DNA of 64,000 nucleotides. Origin: a virus. The position numbers and the translations under genes were made by a program. Position 1 is the stretch's first letter; every line of letters begins with the position of its first letter. The stretch covers positions 62,001-126,000 of IMG/VR virus record IMGVR_UViG_3300029258_002326; one strand, written 5' to 3'. The notes under the pieces are model-generated. The model ran no database searches. It was not told the DNA's origin and worked only from the letters and a program-made list of their open reading frames with translations. This document shows, in pieces, positions 1-8,111 of this stretch.

Positions 1-2
1 AT

Positions 3-134
3 GTAGAGAACAACCTGATGAGTCGAAAGATTGAGCGCCAGGATGCGACGATCGACGACGCGTTGGAGATTATCAATATGGCCCAGGAAGCTGGAGCCAT
101 CGAAGTAGACGATTGCGCAGCGTGCGGAGACTGA
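3..134 (+). CDS. C-terminal part of an unrecognised protein
   Basis: An open frame enters from the left edge and stops at 132-134. It ends in an acidic helix-like stretch (IDDALEIINMAQEAGAIEVDD) and a C-x-x-C pair (CAACGD). An internal ATG at 18 could start a 38-aa peptide on its own, but no good ribosome binding site precedes it. The frame is open back to the window edge, so this is probably the tail of a longer gene. No function recognised. Confidence 0.4.
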   Translation, partial: VENNLMSRKIERQDATIDDALEIINMAQEAGAIEVDDCAACGD

Positions 135-138
135 ACTC

Positions 139-154
139 GCGAACTTGAGTTCGC
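139..154. repeat. Dispersed palindrome, copy 1
   Basis: Perfect dyad GCGAACTTGAGTTCGC in the 32-nt gap before the gene at 167. The 14-nt core ends 14 nt before the ATG, with the ribosome binding site AAGGGG between them. As RNA it would form a 6-bp stem with a UUGA loop. Confidence 0.9.
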
Positions 155-166
155 AAGGGGCAGCAA

Positions 167-865
167 ATGACAGTAATCGGAACAGCGGATATTCGAGACT
201 GGGATGAAGGGTGTATGCAGACTCTCGGCGCCGAGATCACGACATATGTTGTGGACGGCGATACCCGGAATATTTACGCGTGCGATGTTCCGGGACTTGA
301 CTCTGGCTTCCCTGCCATAGATGGAAAAGTTCCGTGTCAATTTGTTGAGCCAGAGGGAGTGTATCAGCCGTACAGGGTTCCGTGTTTCCAGTTTAGGCGT
401 TCTGATATGACTCCGGCGTTTGATCGCCACCCTTGGTATCAATGGGTTGCAAGAGGCCCTTCGAAGACAGCCAGGAAGGTCACTCTTGAAGACGGGACAG
501 AGGGTTATACTGAGTATGAGAACCAATGGCGGGGTACTCCGTTTGACATATCTTACGAGTGCAGCGTCATTGCGAGGCGACAGCAGGACTCAACCCTTAT
601 GCTGACATATGCGCTTAGGCACTTTCTTCCGCCGAGCTTCATTTTCAAAATAATTGACAGTCTAGGGGACGTGCGGGAATATGATGCTGTAGATGTGTCT
701 ATTACGAACGCTTCGGAGCTTGTCGATATTGCGGACAGAGTTGTTGCCTGGTCGGTGTCCTTTGTTGTTCGTGGCGAGGTTGATCTACATGACTCGCGTG
801 AATTCCCGGCCATGTTGGAACCGAGGATTACGTATGAGCAATTCGTGATAGGCGAGGAGGATTAG
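167..865 (+). CDS. Neck/tail-completion region virion protein (unknown)
   Basis: A 232-aa protein directly upstream of the sheath operon, with no signal peptide or membrane segment. It is rich in aromatic residues (for example HPWYQWVARG near residue 88) and looks like a mixed alpha/beta virion protein. In contractile-tailed phages the genes just before the sheath usually encode neck or tail-terminator proteins. That role is inferred from position only; I do not recognise a family motif. The ATG at 167 is chosen for the AAGGGG site upstream, and it follows palindrome copy 1. The next gene starts 3 nt after the stop. Confidence 0.75.
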   Translation: MTVIGTADIRDWDEGCMQTLGAEITTYVVDGDTRNIYACDVPGLDSGFPAIDGKVPCQFVEPEGVYQPYRVPCFQFRRSDMTPAFDRHPWYQWVARGPSKTARKVTLEDGTEGYTEYENQWRGTPFDISYECSVIARRQQDSTLMLTYALRHFLPPSFIFKIIDSLGDVREYDAVDVSITNASELVDIADRVVAWSVSFVVRGEVDLHDSREFPAMLEPRITYEQFVIGEED

Positions 866-867
866 AA

Positions 868-1305
868 ATGCCGTGGTTTTACTATTCAGGAACTGTTTCG
901 AGATCTATCCCTGTAAAAAAAGGTTTGAGCGTTGCGGTGCGGCCACATTCGAGGGTTGAGATTTTCGATGCTCAGGCTCGCGAAGTGCAGAGTTTGATCA
1001 AAAAAGGGCAGCTGAAGAGGACCGGCAAGCCCGCAGGCGTTGAGAGCACAATTAACGCTGAGACAGTGACAGGAAAAGACATTGAGAGTGTGACTCCTCG
1101 CTCGGCTATCGCTGATAGCTTTGCGGAAAAAGGAATCTCCACTGGTCCTGACAAGCCCCCTAAGAAGCTCAAGGGGGCTCCCGAGATGACATCTGCTGAA
1201 GTAGGATTAGCTGAGGGTGACAAGCCCGTGGTTGACGAGTTGAAAAGCGTTGAGAGCAAAAAAGAAAAACAAGGCAAAGGAAAAAGCAAAAAACGCGATG
1301 CGTAG
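868..1305 (+). CDS. Small conserved-looking virion-region protein with basic tail
   Basis: A 145-aa protein. Residues 1-55 look folded (FYYSG, SVAVRPHSRVEIFDA, REVQSLIKKGQLKRTGKP). The rest is a low-complexity hydrophilic linker ending in a lysine-rich tail (KKEKQGKGKSKKRDA). The ribosome binding site GGAGGA lies in the end of the preceding gene, so the two are probably co-translated. Its place between a neck-type gene and the sheath suggests a neck or tail-assembly role, but no family is recognised. A perfect 8-bp hairpin lies inside the coding region at 1154-1179, without a T-run. Confidence 0.75.
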   Translation: MPWFYYSGTVSRSIPVKKGLSVAVRPHSRVEIFDAQAREVQSLIKKGQLKRTGKPAGVESTINAETVTGKDIESVTPRSAIADSFAEKGISTGPDKPPKKLKGAPEMTSAEVGLAEGDKPVVDELKSVESKKEKQGKGKSKKRDA

Positions 1306-1333
1306 GCGCTAAACTCGGCAAACGGAGCTAAAA

Positions 1334-4195
1334 ATGACAGATTACACGTACCCAGGGGTATATGTGCAGGAGCAGTCGAGCGGTCCAGGACCGATCACTG
1401 GCGTCTCCACATCGAACTTAGGATTGCTCGGTTGGACTAACAAGGGTCCAATCGACGAGCCTACACTGTGCACCAGCTTCTCTGATTTCAAGACGAAGTT
1501 CGGGACATTTACCGAAGACGGCCTAACGCCAACAATGGCGTATGCGTTCTTCCAAAACGGTGGGCAGCGTGCGTACGTCGTGCGTGCGGCTCCGTCCGAT
1601 GCTGACGAGGCATACTACGACTACGAGTACACGATTCCCTCCGGGAGCGAAGAGGATCTTGGAAACACAGTCGAGGCGAGTGGCATTTACGAGCTTCAAC
1701 TTGCACATCCCCCGGTTACGCCGGGTTCGGTGACGATTACCTTCGAGGGTACTCTCACCAATATCTTTACTGACCCAGGTTCGGACGGAGTGCTTGTCGC
1801 TTCTGGAACTGGCGCTGGCGGATCGGGATCTATCGATTACACCACTGGCGAAGTCAACATTACGCTGACCAACCCTGCTCAGTTCACAGGTAGCTCCTAT
1901 CACATTGAGGCCGTGTACACTTATCGCGTGTTCCGCTTCCAGATGAAATGGCCTGGGGCTGCGGGGAATTATTACCGCGTAAGGATCACTCCTGGGTCTG
2001 ATGACTACCAGGTGTCTGGACAGGCTGAGTGGACTCGGTTCAACGTGTTTGTTGACGAGGATATTGATGCCGGGGCAACTGGCATTTCCTCATGGGTGGT
2101 GGATGAGCAGTTTACCGACTTGGTATTCGACGATCCATCCGATCCGAACTACGTAGCCACGATTTTGAATGCTGATTACAATGGCTCGGATTTCTTCGAG
2201 GTCATTGGATACGGCAACGAAATGAACCCGACTGAGCTGGCTGGTGTTGCCACGACAGCAGAGGATTTCTCTGCGACTATGGTACACAGTGACGACTCTT
2301 CGGTTGTCACTCCTGACCACTACAACACGAAGTGGAAGGGTTGGACTTACGACCTAGCGAACGGAGCATATCCTGCGACGTTCACCGCCAGCTTCACATT
2401 TGAAGAGGGTGGGCCTCTCATGGCCAGAAGCGTTGCAGCGGCAGCTACTGCTACTGTAGTGGGTCCAGATGTCTTCGATACGACATTGCTACCCATCACC
2501 GCTGGGACGGTTCGCATTAGCGCCAAGCTGACAGGTGACGGATTCGTAGACATCGTGGACGACGGAGCCGGTAACCTCACAGAGGCAAAGACATCCACAG
2601 CCGTGGGTACAATCGATTACACAACCGGTGCCATTGCTGATACGGGTGCTGTAGCTAACCAACTCAACGTTGGCGGTGTTGGTCTTGCTGACACATTCGC
2701 AGTTGGCTCTGACATCCGCTGGTGCAGTGGGACTCAGATCGGAACCGGAGCAGCTGGTCCTGCGGCTGCGGCGGCTATCGTATCTCCTGGGACGGCTTCT
2801 GCTCCTGCGGCAATCACACCTGGCAGCGTTCGCATCTCTGCTACTCTGACTGGCGACGGAACGGTATCCATCGTTGATGACGGAGCGGGAAGTCTCTCTG
2901 AGTCGCTGACGAGCACTGTGGTTGGATCAATCGACTACACAACCGGAATCATCTCCGACACTGGCGCTACAGCGAATCAGCTGGACGTAGGCGGTGTTGG
3001 TCTTGCTGACACGTTCGTAGCGGGTTCTGCGATTTACTTGGAATGCCAGTACGCAGCCGTGGTCGACGTTTCTGATGATGGAGACGGATACCTCTCGCTG
3101 GCTACCACGCAGGCGACTGGTTATCCTCAGAAGTTCGTTCTTGATTCCAACGGGACCAACGAGATCGATTACACGACTGGCAACTTTACGTTGACCTGGT
3201 CGGTGAGTGGGAATCCTGCTCTCAGCATTTCCTCGGCGGTCACTCAGGTAGCCACGTACTATACATACCCAAGCACAAGCATTGAAGGGGAGATGGCGCT
3301 GGGAAGCAACGGATCTGCGATGACGTCTTCGGACATCGTTGGAGCGTCCTTGGCTTCTGACCAGAAGGGCCTCTGGGCGTTTGGCAAGGTTGATGAGTTG
3401 ATGCAGTTAGTTGCATCCGACTTCCAGACCGATGTCACTGTTGCCGACGCGCTAATCACCTATGCAGAATTGACACAGGACAAGTTCGTTATCCTGACAG
3501 TTCCTGCTGGACTGACTCCGCAAGAAGCTCTCACTTGGAAGAAATTCCAGTTGAACAAGTACACCTCCTACGCTGCTTTATACTACCCGCACATCAAGAT
3601 CATCGATCCTGTGACGGATGTAGCGACAGACGTTCCTTGTGGTGGTCACGTAGCAGGCGTCTATGCGCGTACTGATACAGTCCGCAACGTAGGCAAGGCT
3701 CCTGCGGGCACCGACGACGGTCGTCTTAACTGGGCAATCGGCCTAGAGCAGGATCTAACTCCTGAGCAAGTCGGAACGGTATATCCGAACCGAATCAACT
3801 GCTTGGTTCAATGGCCGCACACTGGTCGATGCGTATGGGGTGCTCGCACTCTAGACATCGCAGGCGGAGAATGGCCGTACATCCAGGGTCGTCGTTTGTT
3901 CATGTTCCTGAAGAAGTCCGTGTTCAACGCGACTCATGGTCATGTGTTCAAAAACAACGGACCTCAGCTGTGGTCTGCCATCAGAACTCAGGTTTCCAGC
4001 TTCATGACAGGTTTGTTCCAGGCCGGTTATTTCGCGGGAACCACTCCGGACGAGTCGTTCTTCGTAGTATGCGACCGAACGAACAATCCTCAGAACACCG
4101 TGGATCAGGGCATTGTATTCTGTGACGTTGGTGCAGCTACCAACAAACCAGCAGAATATTTGGTATTTAGATTTTCCCAAAGAAGCCTAGCATAA
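1334..4195 (+). CDS. Tail sheath protein (T4 gp18-like), long form with inserted beta domains
   Basis: The contractile sheath subunit that polymerises around the tail tube and contracts on infection. The N-terminus has the classic sheath signature (YPGVYVQEQSSG, GVSTSNLGLLGWTNKGP, then FFQNGGQRAYVVRA). The C-terminus has the conserved end domain (TPDESFFVVCDRTNNPQ, PAEYLVFRFSQ). At 953 aa it is about 300 aa longer than T4 gp18 (659 aa). The extra length is beta-rich insertions at residues about 125-195 and 385-640 that repeat a module ending in IDYTTG. Two of these (around 390-465 and 495-570) are clear tandem duplicates sharing VRISA.LTGDG, VDDGAG and NQL.VGGVGLADTF. Such insertions probably face outward and decorate the tail surface. 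The start at 1334 is preceded by a weak GGAG site. Confidence 0.95.
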   Translation: MTDYTYPGVYVQEQSSGPGPITGVSTSNLGLLGWTNKGPIDEPTLCTSFSDFKTKFGTFTEDGLTPTMAYAFFQNGGQRAYVVRAAPSDADEAYYDYEYTIPSGSEEDLGNTVEASGIYELQLAHPPVTPGSVTITFEGTLTNIFTDPGSDGVLVASGTGAGGSGSIDYTTGEVNITLTNPAQFTGSSYHIEAVYTYRVFRFQMKWPGAAGNYYRVRITPGSDDYQVSGQAEWTRFNVFVDEDIDAGATGISSWVVDEQFTDLVFDDPSDPNYVATILNADYNGSDFFEVIGYGNEMNPTELAGVATTAEDFSATMVHSDDSSVVTPDHYNTKWKGWTYDLANGAYPATFTASFTFEEGGPLMARSVAAAATATVVGPDVFDTTLLPITAGTVRISAKLTGDGFVDIVDDGAGNLTEAKTSTAVGTIDYTTGAIADTGAVANQLNVGGVGLADTFAVGSDIRWCSGTQIGTGAAGPAAAAAIVSPGTASAPAAITPGSVRISATLTGDGTVSIVDDGAGSLSESLTSTVVGSIDYTTGIISDTGATANQLDVGGVGLADTFVAGSAIYLECQYAAVVDVSDDGDGYLSLATTQATGYPQKFVLDSNGTNEIDYTTGNFTLTWSVSGNPALSISSAVTQVATYYTYPSTSIEGEMALGSNGSAMTSSDIVGASLASDQKGLWAFGKVDELMQLVASDFQTDVTVADALITYAELTQDKFVILTVPAGLTPQEALTWKKFQLNKYTSYAALYYPHIKIIDPVTDVATDVPCGGHVAGVYARTDTVRNVGKAPAGTDDGRLNWAIGLEQDLTPEQVGTVYPNRINCLVQWPHTGRCVWGARTLDIAGGEWPYIQGRRLFMFLKKSVFNATHGHVFKNNGPQLWSAIRTQVSSFMTGLFQAGYFAGTTPDESFFVVCDRTNNPQNTVDQGIVFCDVGAATNKPAEYLVFRFSQRSLA

Positions 4196-4219
4196 CCGAG
4201 GATTTTGACTGTGAATTGT

Positions 4220-4248
4220 TTGACACAGCATTCTGTTTCCAATAGAAG
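4220..4248 (+). promoter_or_regulatory. Putative sigma-70 promoter for the homing endonuclease gene
   Basis: A perfect -35 TTGACA (4220-4225), 17-nt spacer and -10-like TAGAAG (4243-4248) lie in the gap between the sheath stop and the endonuclease ATG. The endonuclease would thus have its own early-type promoter inside a late structural cluster. The -10 match is modest. Confidence 0.5.
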
Positions 4249-4285
4249 CGCAGCACATGTTGCTGTGAAAGAAATGGAGACTAAT

Positions 4286-5143
4286 ATGGTGTTGTCAAGC
4301 GAGGAGCAGTTGGAAGTTGTTAGGCTGTACGAGGGTGACGATATGACGACGAAGGGCATTGCGAGCAGATTTGGTGTCTCTGATACCACTGTCCGCAATG
4401 TTCTCCGTAGTCATGGGATCACTCCTCACAGGGGGAGTAAGGCGATTTTGCCAGAGGCAGAGGATCGTATGATTTCTCTGTATGAATCTGGCCTCAATGT
4501 CCATGATGTCGCCAAGGGGTGCGGTGTTGTTCCGTCCACGGTTCTGAAGGTTCTGCGTCGCAGAGGGATCGAGCGTCGAGCGAATGTTAAGCGCAAGGTT
4601 CTTTCCGATGAGCAACGTTTGGAGCTTGCTCGTAAATACGCGGACGGATCTACATTTAGCGACTTAGAGAGTGAGTACAAGGTGTCTTGCTCGGTGGTCA
4701 AGAGTTGCTTGGATGAATTCAATGTTGAGCACCGAACCAGTGGCAGGGCCGGGTCGATTGAGTACATGGACACCCTTGGTCAAACGTGGATGTTCAAATC
4801 GACCTGGGAGCATCTTTACGCGCAGTGGCTGGACAAAGGGGGCTTCAGGTGGTCGTATGAGCCGCGCAGTTTCGATCTGAGCGAGCGACGGTGCTACACA
4901 CCAGATTTCTCTGTGGTTGTCGATGGGTCTGTTGAATACCACGAGGTAAAGGGTTGGCTTAATGAAAAGGCAGAGGATCGCATGCGTGAGTTTGTGTCCA
5001 TGTATCCGAGCGAGACGCTTGTTCTCGTTGGGCCTTCTGACATGGCGAGACTAGGATTGGTAGAAGAATGGTATCAGCGGCATTCGATGGCGGATGTCGT
5101 CGATGCTTTTAAGGCGTCCCTGGTAGCGAAGGAGGAGAGATGA
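4286..5143 (+). CDS. Free-standing homing-type endonuclease: three HTH units plus PD-(D/E)XK nuclease
   Basis: A 285-aa DNA-binding nuclease. Three successive helix-turn-helix units fill residues about 8-140; each reads as 'L/A-x-x-Y...G...dva..~gVs.~tv...L...gI'. The C-terminal nuclease core has TPDF (D207) and YHEVKGW (E220, K222), the D...E-x-K active site of the PD-(D/E)XK fold, as in TnsA/Vsr-like enzymes. HTH plus this nuclease is typical of phage homing endonucleases. ATG 4286 is chosen over 4274 and a TTG at 4205 because GGAG sits 6 nt upstream and the putative promoter would put the transcript start near 4255. It splits the sheath from the next virion gene and overlaps that gene by ATGA. 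Alternative: a regulator or restriction-like nuclease. Confidence 0.8.
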   Translation: MVLSSEEQLEVVRLYEGDDMTTKGIASRFGVSDTTVRNVLRSHGITPHRGSKAILPEAEDRMISLYESGLNVHDVAKGCGVVPSTVLKVLRRRGIERRANVKRKVLSDEQRLELARKYADGSTFSDLESEYKVSCSVVKSCLDEFNVEHRTSGRAGSIEYMDTLGQTWMFKSTWEHLYAQWLDKGGFRWSYEPRSFDLSERRCYTPDFSVVVDGSVEYHEVKGWLNEKAEDRMREFVSMYPSETLVLVGPSDMARLGLVEEWYQRHSMADVVDAFKASLVAKEER

Positions 5144-5901
5144 GTACTGAAGTTATCCCAGCTGTGCAGGTGCACGAGGTCATAACCGGCGTGACATTAG
5201 GGGGAGATCCTCCAGATGTAGACGGCACGGACGAGACGCTCTACAGAGGGCGCATCCAGGAATGGCTAGGCGCTTCGCAGGGCGGAGAATTCTCGGCTCC
5301 GGATGGCATAGGGATGCGAGTCTCTCAGGTCTTCTGGAACTTGGATTGTGCCACTGACCCGGATGTCTCCATTTACTTGGTAGACGACGGTGGAATCGAA
5401 TATCTCGTTAGTACGGAGAGTGCTCTTTCGGGGAGCTACATCCAGACAAACGGCGGGATACTCGTTCCTCCTTCGTTCAAGCTCCGGGTTAAGGCGAATG
5501 TGGCGATTGATTCAGCCACATCGGTAGCCTCTGAAGATACAGGGGTTACAGGGGATGGAACGACATCAGATTACAGCGTTCAGCTTGCTAATCGTCCTGT
5601 TACCACGTCGTCTGTTTCACTGGTCGCTGGTTCTGTCACTTTCACCGATAACGGCGCAGGCGTTCTAACGGGTGCAGGCGGCGGCGGCGGAACAGGGACT
5701 ATCAACTATGTGACAGGGGCTGTTGAGATCACGGTGACTACACCTAGTGATTTCAATGGAACGAATGTGATTGCCACGTATGATTATGACAGCGTGGGTC
5801 GTGTGATGGTTTACACGGCGCAGGAATGGGGAACGTTGACAACTTCCTTGTTCGGCCAAATAGGAACACAAGTATTACCACCGGCCATGCAAAGATCGTA
5901 A
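5140..5901 (+). CDS. Virion-associated protein carrying the IDYTTG-type beta module
   Basis: A 253-aa protein lying between the sheath and the tubes, starting at an ATGA overlap with the endonuclease gene. Residues about 1-120 form an unrecognised beta-rich domain (YRGRIQEWLGASQGGEFSAP, DVSIYLVDDGG). Residues about 140-225 carry the module also seen in the sheath: VSLVAGSVTFTDNGAGVLTG, a glycine run, then GTINYVTGAVEITV. The shared module and the location suggest a tail or baseplate component. Exact role unknown. Confidence 0.7.
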   Translation: MSTEVIPAVQVHEVITGVTLGGDPPDVDGTDETLYRGRIQEWLGASQGGEFSAPDGIGMRVSQVFWNLDCATDPDVSIYLVDDGGIEYLVSTESALSGSYIQTNGGILVPPSFKLRVKANVAIDSATSVASEDTGVTGDGTTSDYSVQLANRPVTTSSVSLVAGSVTFTDNGAGVLTGAGGGGGTGTINYVTGAVEITVTTPSDFNGTNVIATYDYDSVGRVMVYTAQEWGTLTTSLFGQIGTQVLPPAMQRS

Positions 5902-5919
5902 GGCTGGAAGGAGAGAGTT

Positions 5920-6444
5920 ATGTCACGAGCAGCAGTCGATGATCTTATGCAAGGATTCCGGTTCCACGTTGTCGCTCAAACGGCAGGCGGAGAGAATCCC
6001 CTTGAGTATGCTCGCCAGGGTGAATACCAGGGCGGTGGGCAAGCCGGTTTCACGTCGGCAACTCTTCCTGAGCTATCGGTAGAGGTCGCTGAGTACAGAG
6101 AAGGCACATTCCAGTGGACTCAGAAGTACGCTGGCGTTCCTACTGTCTCCGACGTCTCCTTGATGCGTGGTGTTGCGAAGCAGGATACTGCATTCTTGGA
6201 CTGGGTAAGAGCCTCAGTTGATGGAGAAGAGTATCGTTGCGACGTAACCATTTACCACTACCAACGCACAGAGATGGGTCAAGCAAGCCAGTCTGAGGTT
6301 GGAGACGACATCCGTCGCGTGGAATGCAAAAACTGTGTTCCTATTCGTGGTAAAGCGGCTGGCGATTTCGATTCAACATCTTCCGAAGTCTCTGTTTCTG
6401 AAGTTGACTTCGCGTTGGAATCTTTCGAGATCAAAACTTCGTAG
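5920..6444 (+). CDS. Tail tube protein paralogue 1 (T4 gp19-like)
   Basis: A 174-aa tail tube subunit; the tube lies inside the sheath and conducts DNA. Typical tube features are the N-terminal helix (AAVDDLMQGFRFHV), the central FQWTQKYAGVPTVSDVSLMRGV with DTAFLDWVRA, and the C-terminal AAGDFDSTSSEVSVSEVDFALE. The next gene encodes a second tube protein with the same C-terminal pattern (KAASDFDATSSSVSISELEI), so they are paralogues. A strong site (AAGGAGAGAG) precedes the ATG. Two tube genes side by side suggest a specialised second tube or cap ring. This copy has no intein. Confidence 0.85.
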   Translation: MSRAAVDDLMQGFRFHVVAQTAGGENPLEYARQGEYQGGGQAGFTSATLPELSVEVAEYREGTFQWTQKYAGVPTVSDVSLMRGVAKQDTAFLDWVRASVDGEEYRCDVTIYHYQRTEMGQASQSEVGDDIRRVECKNCVPIRGKAAGDFDSTSSEVSVSEVDFALESFEIKTS

Positions 6445-6461
6445 AGAGGTGGTGACGCTCA

Positions 6462-8039
6462 ATGGCCAGGAGTCGCACAGAAGATCTGATGTTAACGCAT
6501 CGTTTCTGGCTAATGGACGTCGTCCCTAGCGCTACGTTTCCCTTCCTTGTTTTAGGTACGCCCTTCATGGGTTTCCAGTCGATCACCTCTCCTGAGTACA
6601 CGGCAGAAATGGTCGAGATCAAAGAGTTGAACTCGATGTACAAGAAGTACGGGTACGGGGGAGGCTCGGTCTCCCCTATTACTCTTACTCGTGGCGTGCG
6701 CGGATACGACGAAACAATGTGGAACTGGATGCAGACGGCTATTCGTGGAAATGATATGACGAATCGCCATCTCGTCCTTCTCCATTTCACAAACATGGCC
6801 ATGCCGGTAGGTGGAGATAGCGATCTCCCGTTTGACGCTTGGGAGACCAGGCCGTTTTTGCCGGGCAAGGCATGGCTTCTGTGGGATTGCTTAGATGAGG
6901 ACACTGAGATCCTGACAAGCAAAGGATGGAGGGGAAGCGATGGTGTTAAGGAGGGCGATCTTGTTTACTCGATGAATGTCGAGACGGAGAAGCTGGAAAC
7001 AGTCCCAGTTGATGGGTATGTGAAGCGTAGAAGGGCGCCTGATGATGACATGGTTTCTGTAGCAGGACGACGTTTTAACTTCAGGGTTACGGGTAAACAC
7101 GGGTTCTACCTCAAGCCTTCCAATGGTGGCGCCATGGTTCGGCATCAGGCTGCGGATCTTTTGTCGTTAAAAGGAGAGCACTTGATGCCCGTTGCTTCTC
7201 GCATGTCTAGCGAACACAAGGGTGTCGATTTGACCGACGATGAGCTTCGTTTTGTCGCGTGGTTTGTAACGGATGGTCACCTCAAGGAAGGCCAGAGGCT
7301 GATCATATCCCAAGCCAAAGAATACCGTAACGACATTAGGGATCTTCTGAGTAGGATAGGCTTGCACTTCACGGAGCGGGTTATTGAGCGATCCGTGGAT
7401 GATGGTTCGTATGCGAATGGCAAGCCTCTTCACGAGTTTGGCGTCCCCAAGGGAACGGGGGGCAAGGGCCTGTCCGGGTGGAGTAGGTACAGCGAGTATC
7501 TTGACAAGGATATTTCTGAATTGCTTCACGACATGACCCGTGATCAGTTTATGGTTTTCTGGAAAGAGCTTGTAAAAGGAAATGGCTTCTTCCTGAATGA
7601 AGAAGATGACGATTGGATAAACAATTCTCAGTTGTGGTGTCCCTCCAAGGAGCAGGCTGACGCCCTTGTGTGGATGGCGACGGTGCGCGGAGTAGCGCTT
7701 AGCTGCTATGAGCGGGAGACAGAAAATGGGCATGCTATGTATTGCCTTACGGCACGGGACAAAGAGTGGATAATTGTTCGCCCTGGACGCATGGCGGAAA
7801 GAGAAAAGCCCCTTATCAAAGAGAGGGTTTTTGTAGATGAATTCGTATGGTGCGTATCGAATAGGAATCGCAGTATCGTAACAAGAAGAGGCGGAAAGGT
7901 CGCTATCATGGGTAATTGCCTCCCGACTCGGTACAAGGCGGCGTCAGACTTCGACGCAACCAGTTCGAGCGTCAGTATCTCGGAGCTAGAGATACAACCC
8001 CAAGCGGTCACAGAAATGACCCTGCTGGATCCGACGTAG
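6462..8039 (+). CDS. Tail tube protein paralogue 2, interrupted by an intein
   Basis: A 525-aa precursor. Residues 1-142 (N-extein) and 486-525 (C-extein) together make a 182-aa tail tube protein. The central LTRGVRGYDETMWNWMQTA matches the paralogue's SLMRGVAKQDTAFLDWVRA. The C-extein CLPTRYKAASDFDATSSSVS aligns with the intein-free CVPIRGKAAGDFDSTSSEVS, which fixes the insertion just before the conserved Cys. Without splicing the tube domain would be split near its C-terminal strand, so splicing is presumably needed for tail assembly. It starts 18 nt after the stop of paralogue 1 with an AGAGGTGG site upstream. Confidence 0.88.
   Translation: MARSRTEDLMLTHRFWLMDVVPSATFPFLVLGTPFMGFQSITSPEYTAEMVEIKELNSMYKKYGYGGGSVSPITLTRGVRGYDETMWNWMQTAIRGNDMTNRHLVLLHFTNMAMPVGGDSDLPFDAWETRPFLPGKAWLLWDCLDEDTEILTSKGWRGSDGVKEGDLVYSMNVETEKLETVPVDGYVKRRRAPDDDMVSVAGRRFNFRVTGKHGFYLKPSNGGAMVRHQAADLLSLKGEHLMPVASRMSSEHKGVDLTDDELRFVAWFVTDGHLKEGQRLIISQAKEYRNDIRDLLSRIGLHFTERVIERSVDDGSYANGKPLHEFGVPKGTGGKGLSGWSRYSEYLDKDISELLHDMTRDQFMVFWKELVKGNGFFLNEEDDDWINNSQLWCPSKEQADALVWMATVRGVALSCYERETENGHAMYCLTARDKEWIIVRPGRMAEREKPLIKERVFVDEFVWCVSNRNRSIVTRRGGKVAIMGNCLPTRYKAASDFDATSSSVSISELEIQPQAVTEMTLLDPT
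6888..7916 (+). other. Intein with degenerate LAGLIDADG homing endonuclease domain
   Basis: A 343-aa in-frame insertion. It opens with C1-LDEDTEILTSKGW (splicing block A), has block B TGKH (T68, H71), block F around EFVWCVSNRNRSIVTRRGGK, and ends VAIMGN before the extein Cys+1. The usual penultimate His of block G is Gly here (MGN instead of the common VHN). The middle carries a LAGLIDADG-like helix (RFVAWFVTDGHL, residues 121-132) followed by a DOD-type pattern (IISQAKEYRNDIRDLLSRIG). A second, weaker motif (FWKELVKGNGFF, residues 224-235) has Asn where an acidic residue is expected. The splicing part looks functional; the nuclease may be impaired. Confidence 0.88.
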
Positions 8040-8044
8040 AAGTG

Positions 8045-8073
8045 TTGACAAACAACCCTAAAGGGGTTAAAGA
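8045..8073 (+). promoter_or_regulatory. Putative sigma-70 promoter upstream of palindrome copy 2
   Basis: Perfect -35 TTGACA (8045-8050), 17-nt spacer, -10-like TAAAGA (8068-8073). Palindrome copy 2 starts 9 nt after the -10, so it would lie at the transcript start. That position suits either an operator or a 5' RNA hairpin. Confidence 0.45.
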
Positions 8074-8081
8074 ACTAGTAC

Positions 8082-8097
8082 ACGAACTTGAGTTCGT
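8082..8097. repeat. Dispersed palindrome, copy 2
   Basis: ACGAACTTGAGTTCGT. The flanking pair is A...T here instead of the G...C seen in copy 1, so the dyad is kept by a compensating change. The core ends 16 nt before ATG 8112, with AAGGAG between. Confidence 0.9.
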
Positions 8098-8111
8098 TAA
8101 GGAGTGTTGAG

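Noticed and set aside
1154-1179. Perfect 8-bp G/C hairpin (AGCCCCCT/AGGGGGCT) as a terminator
   Set aside because: It lies inside the coding sequence of the 868-1305 gene and no T-run follows.
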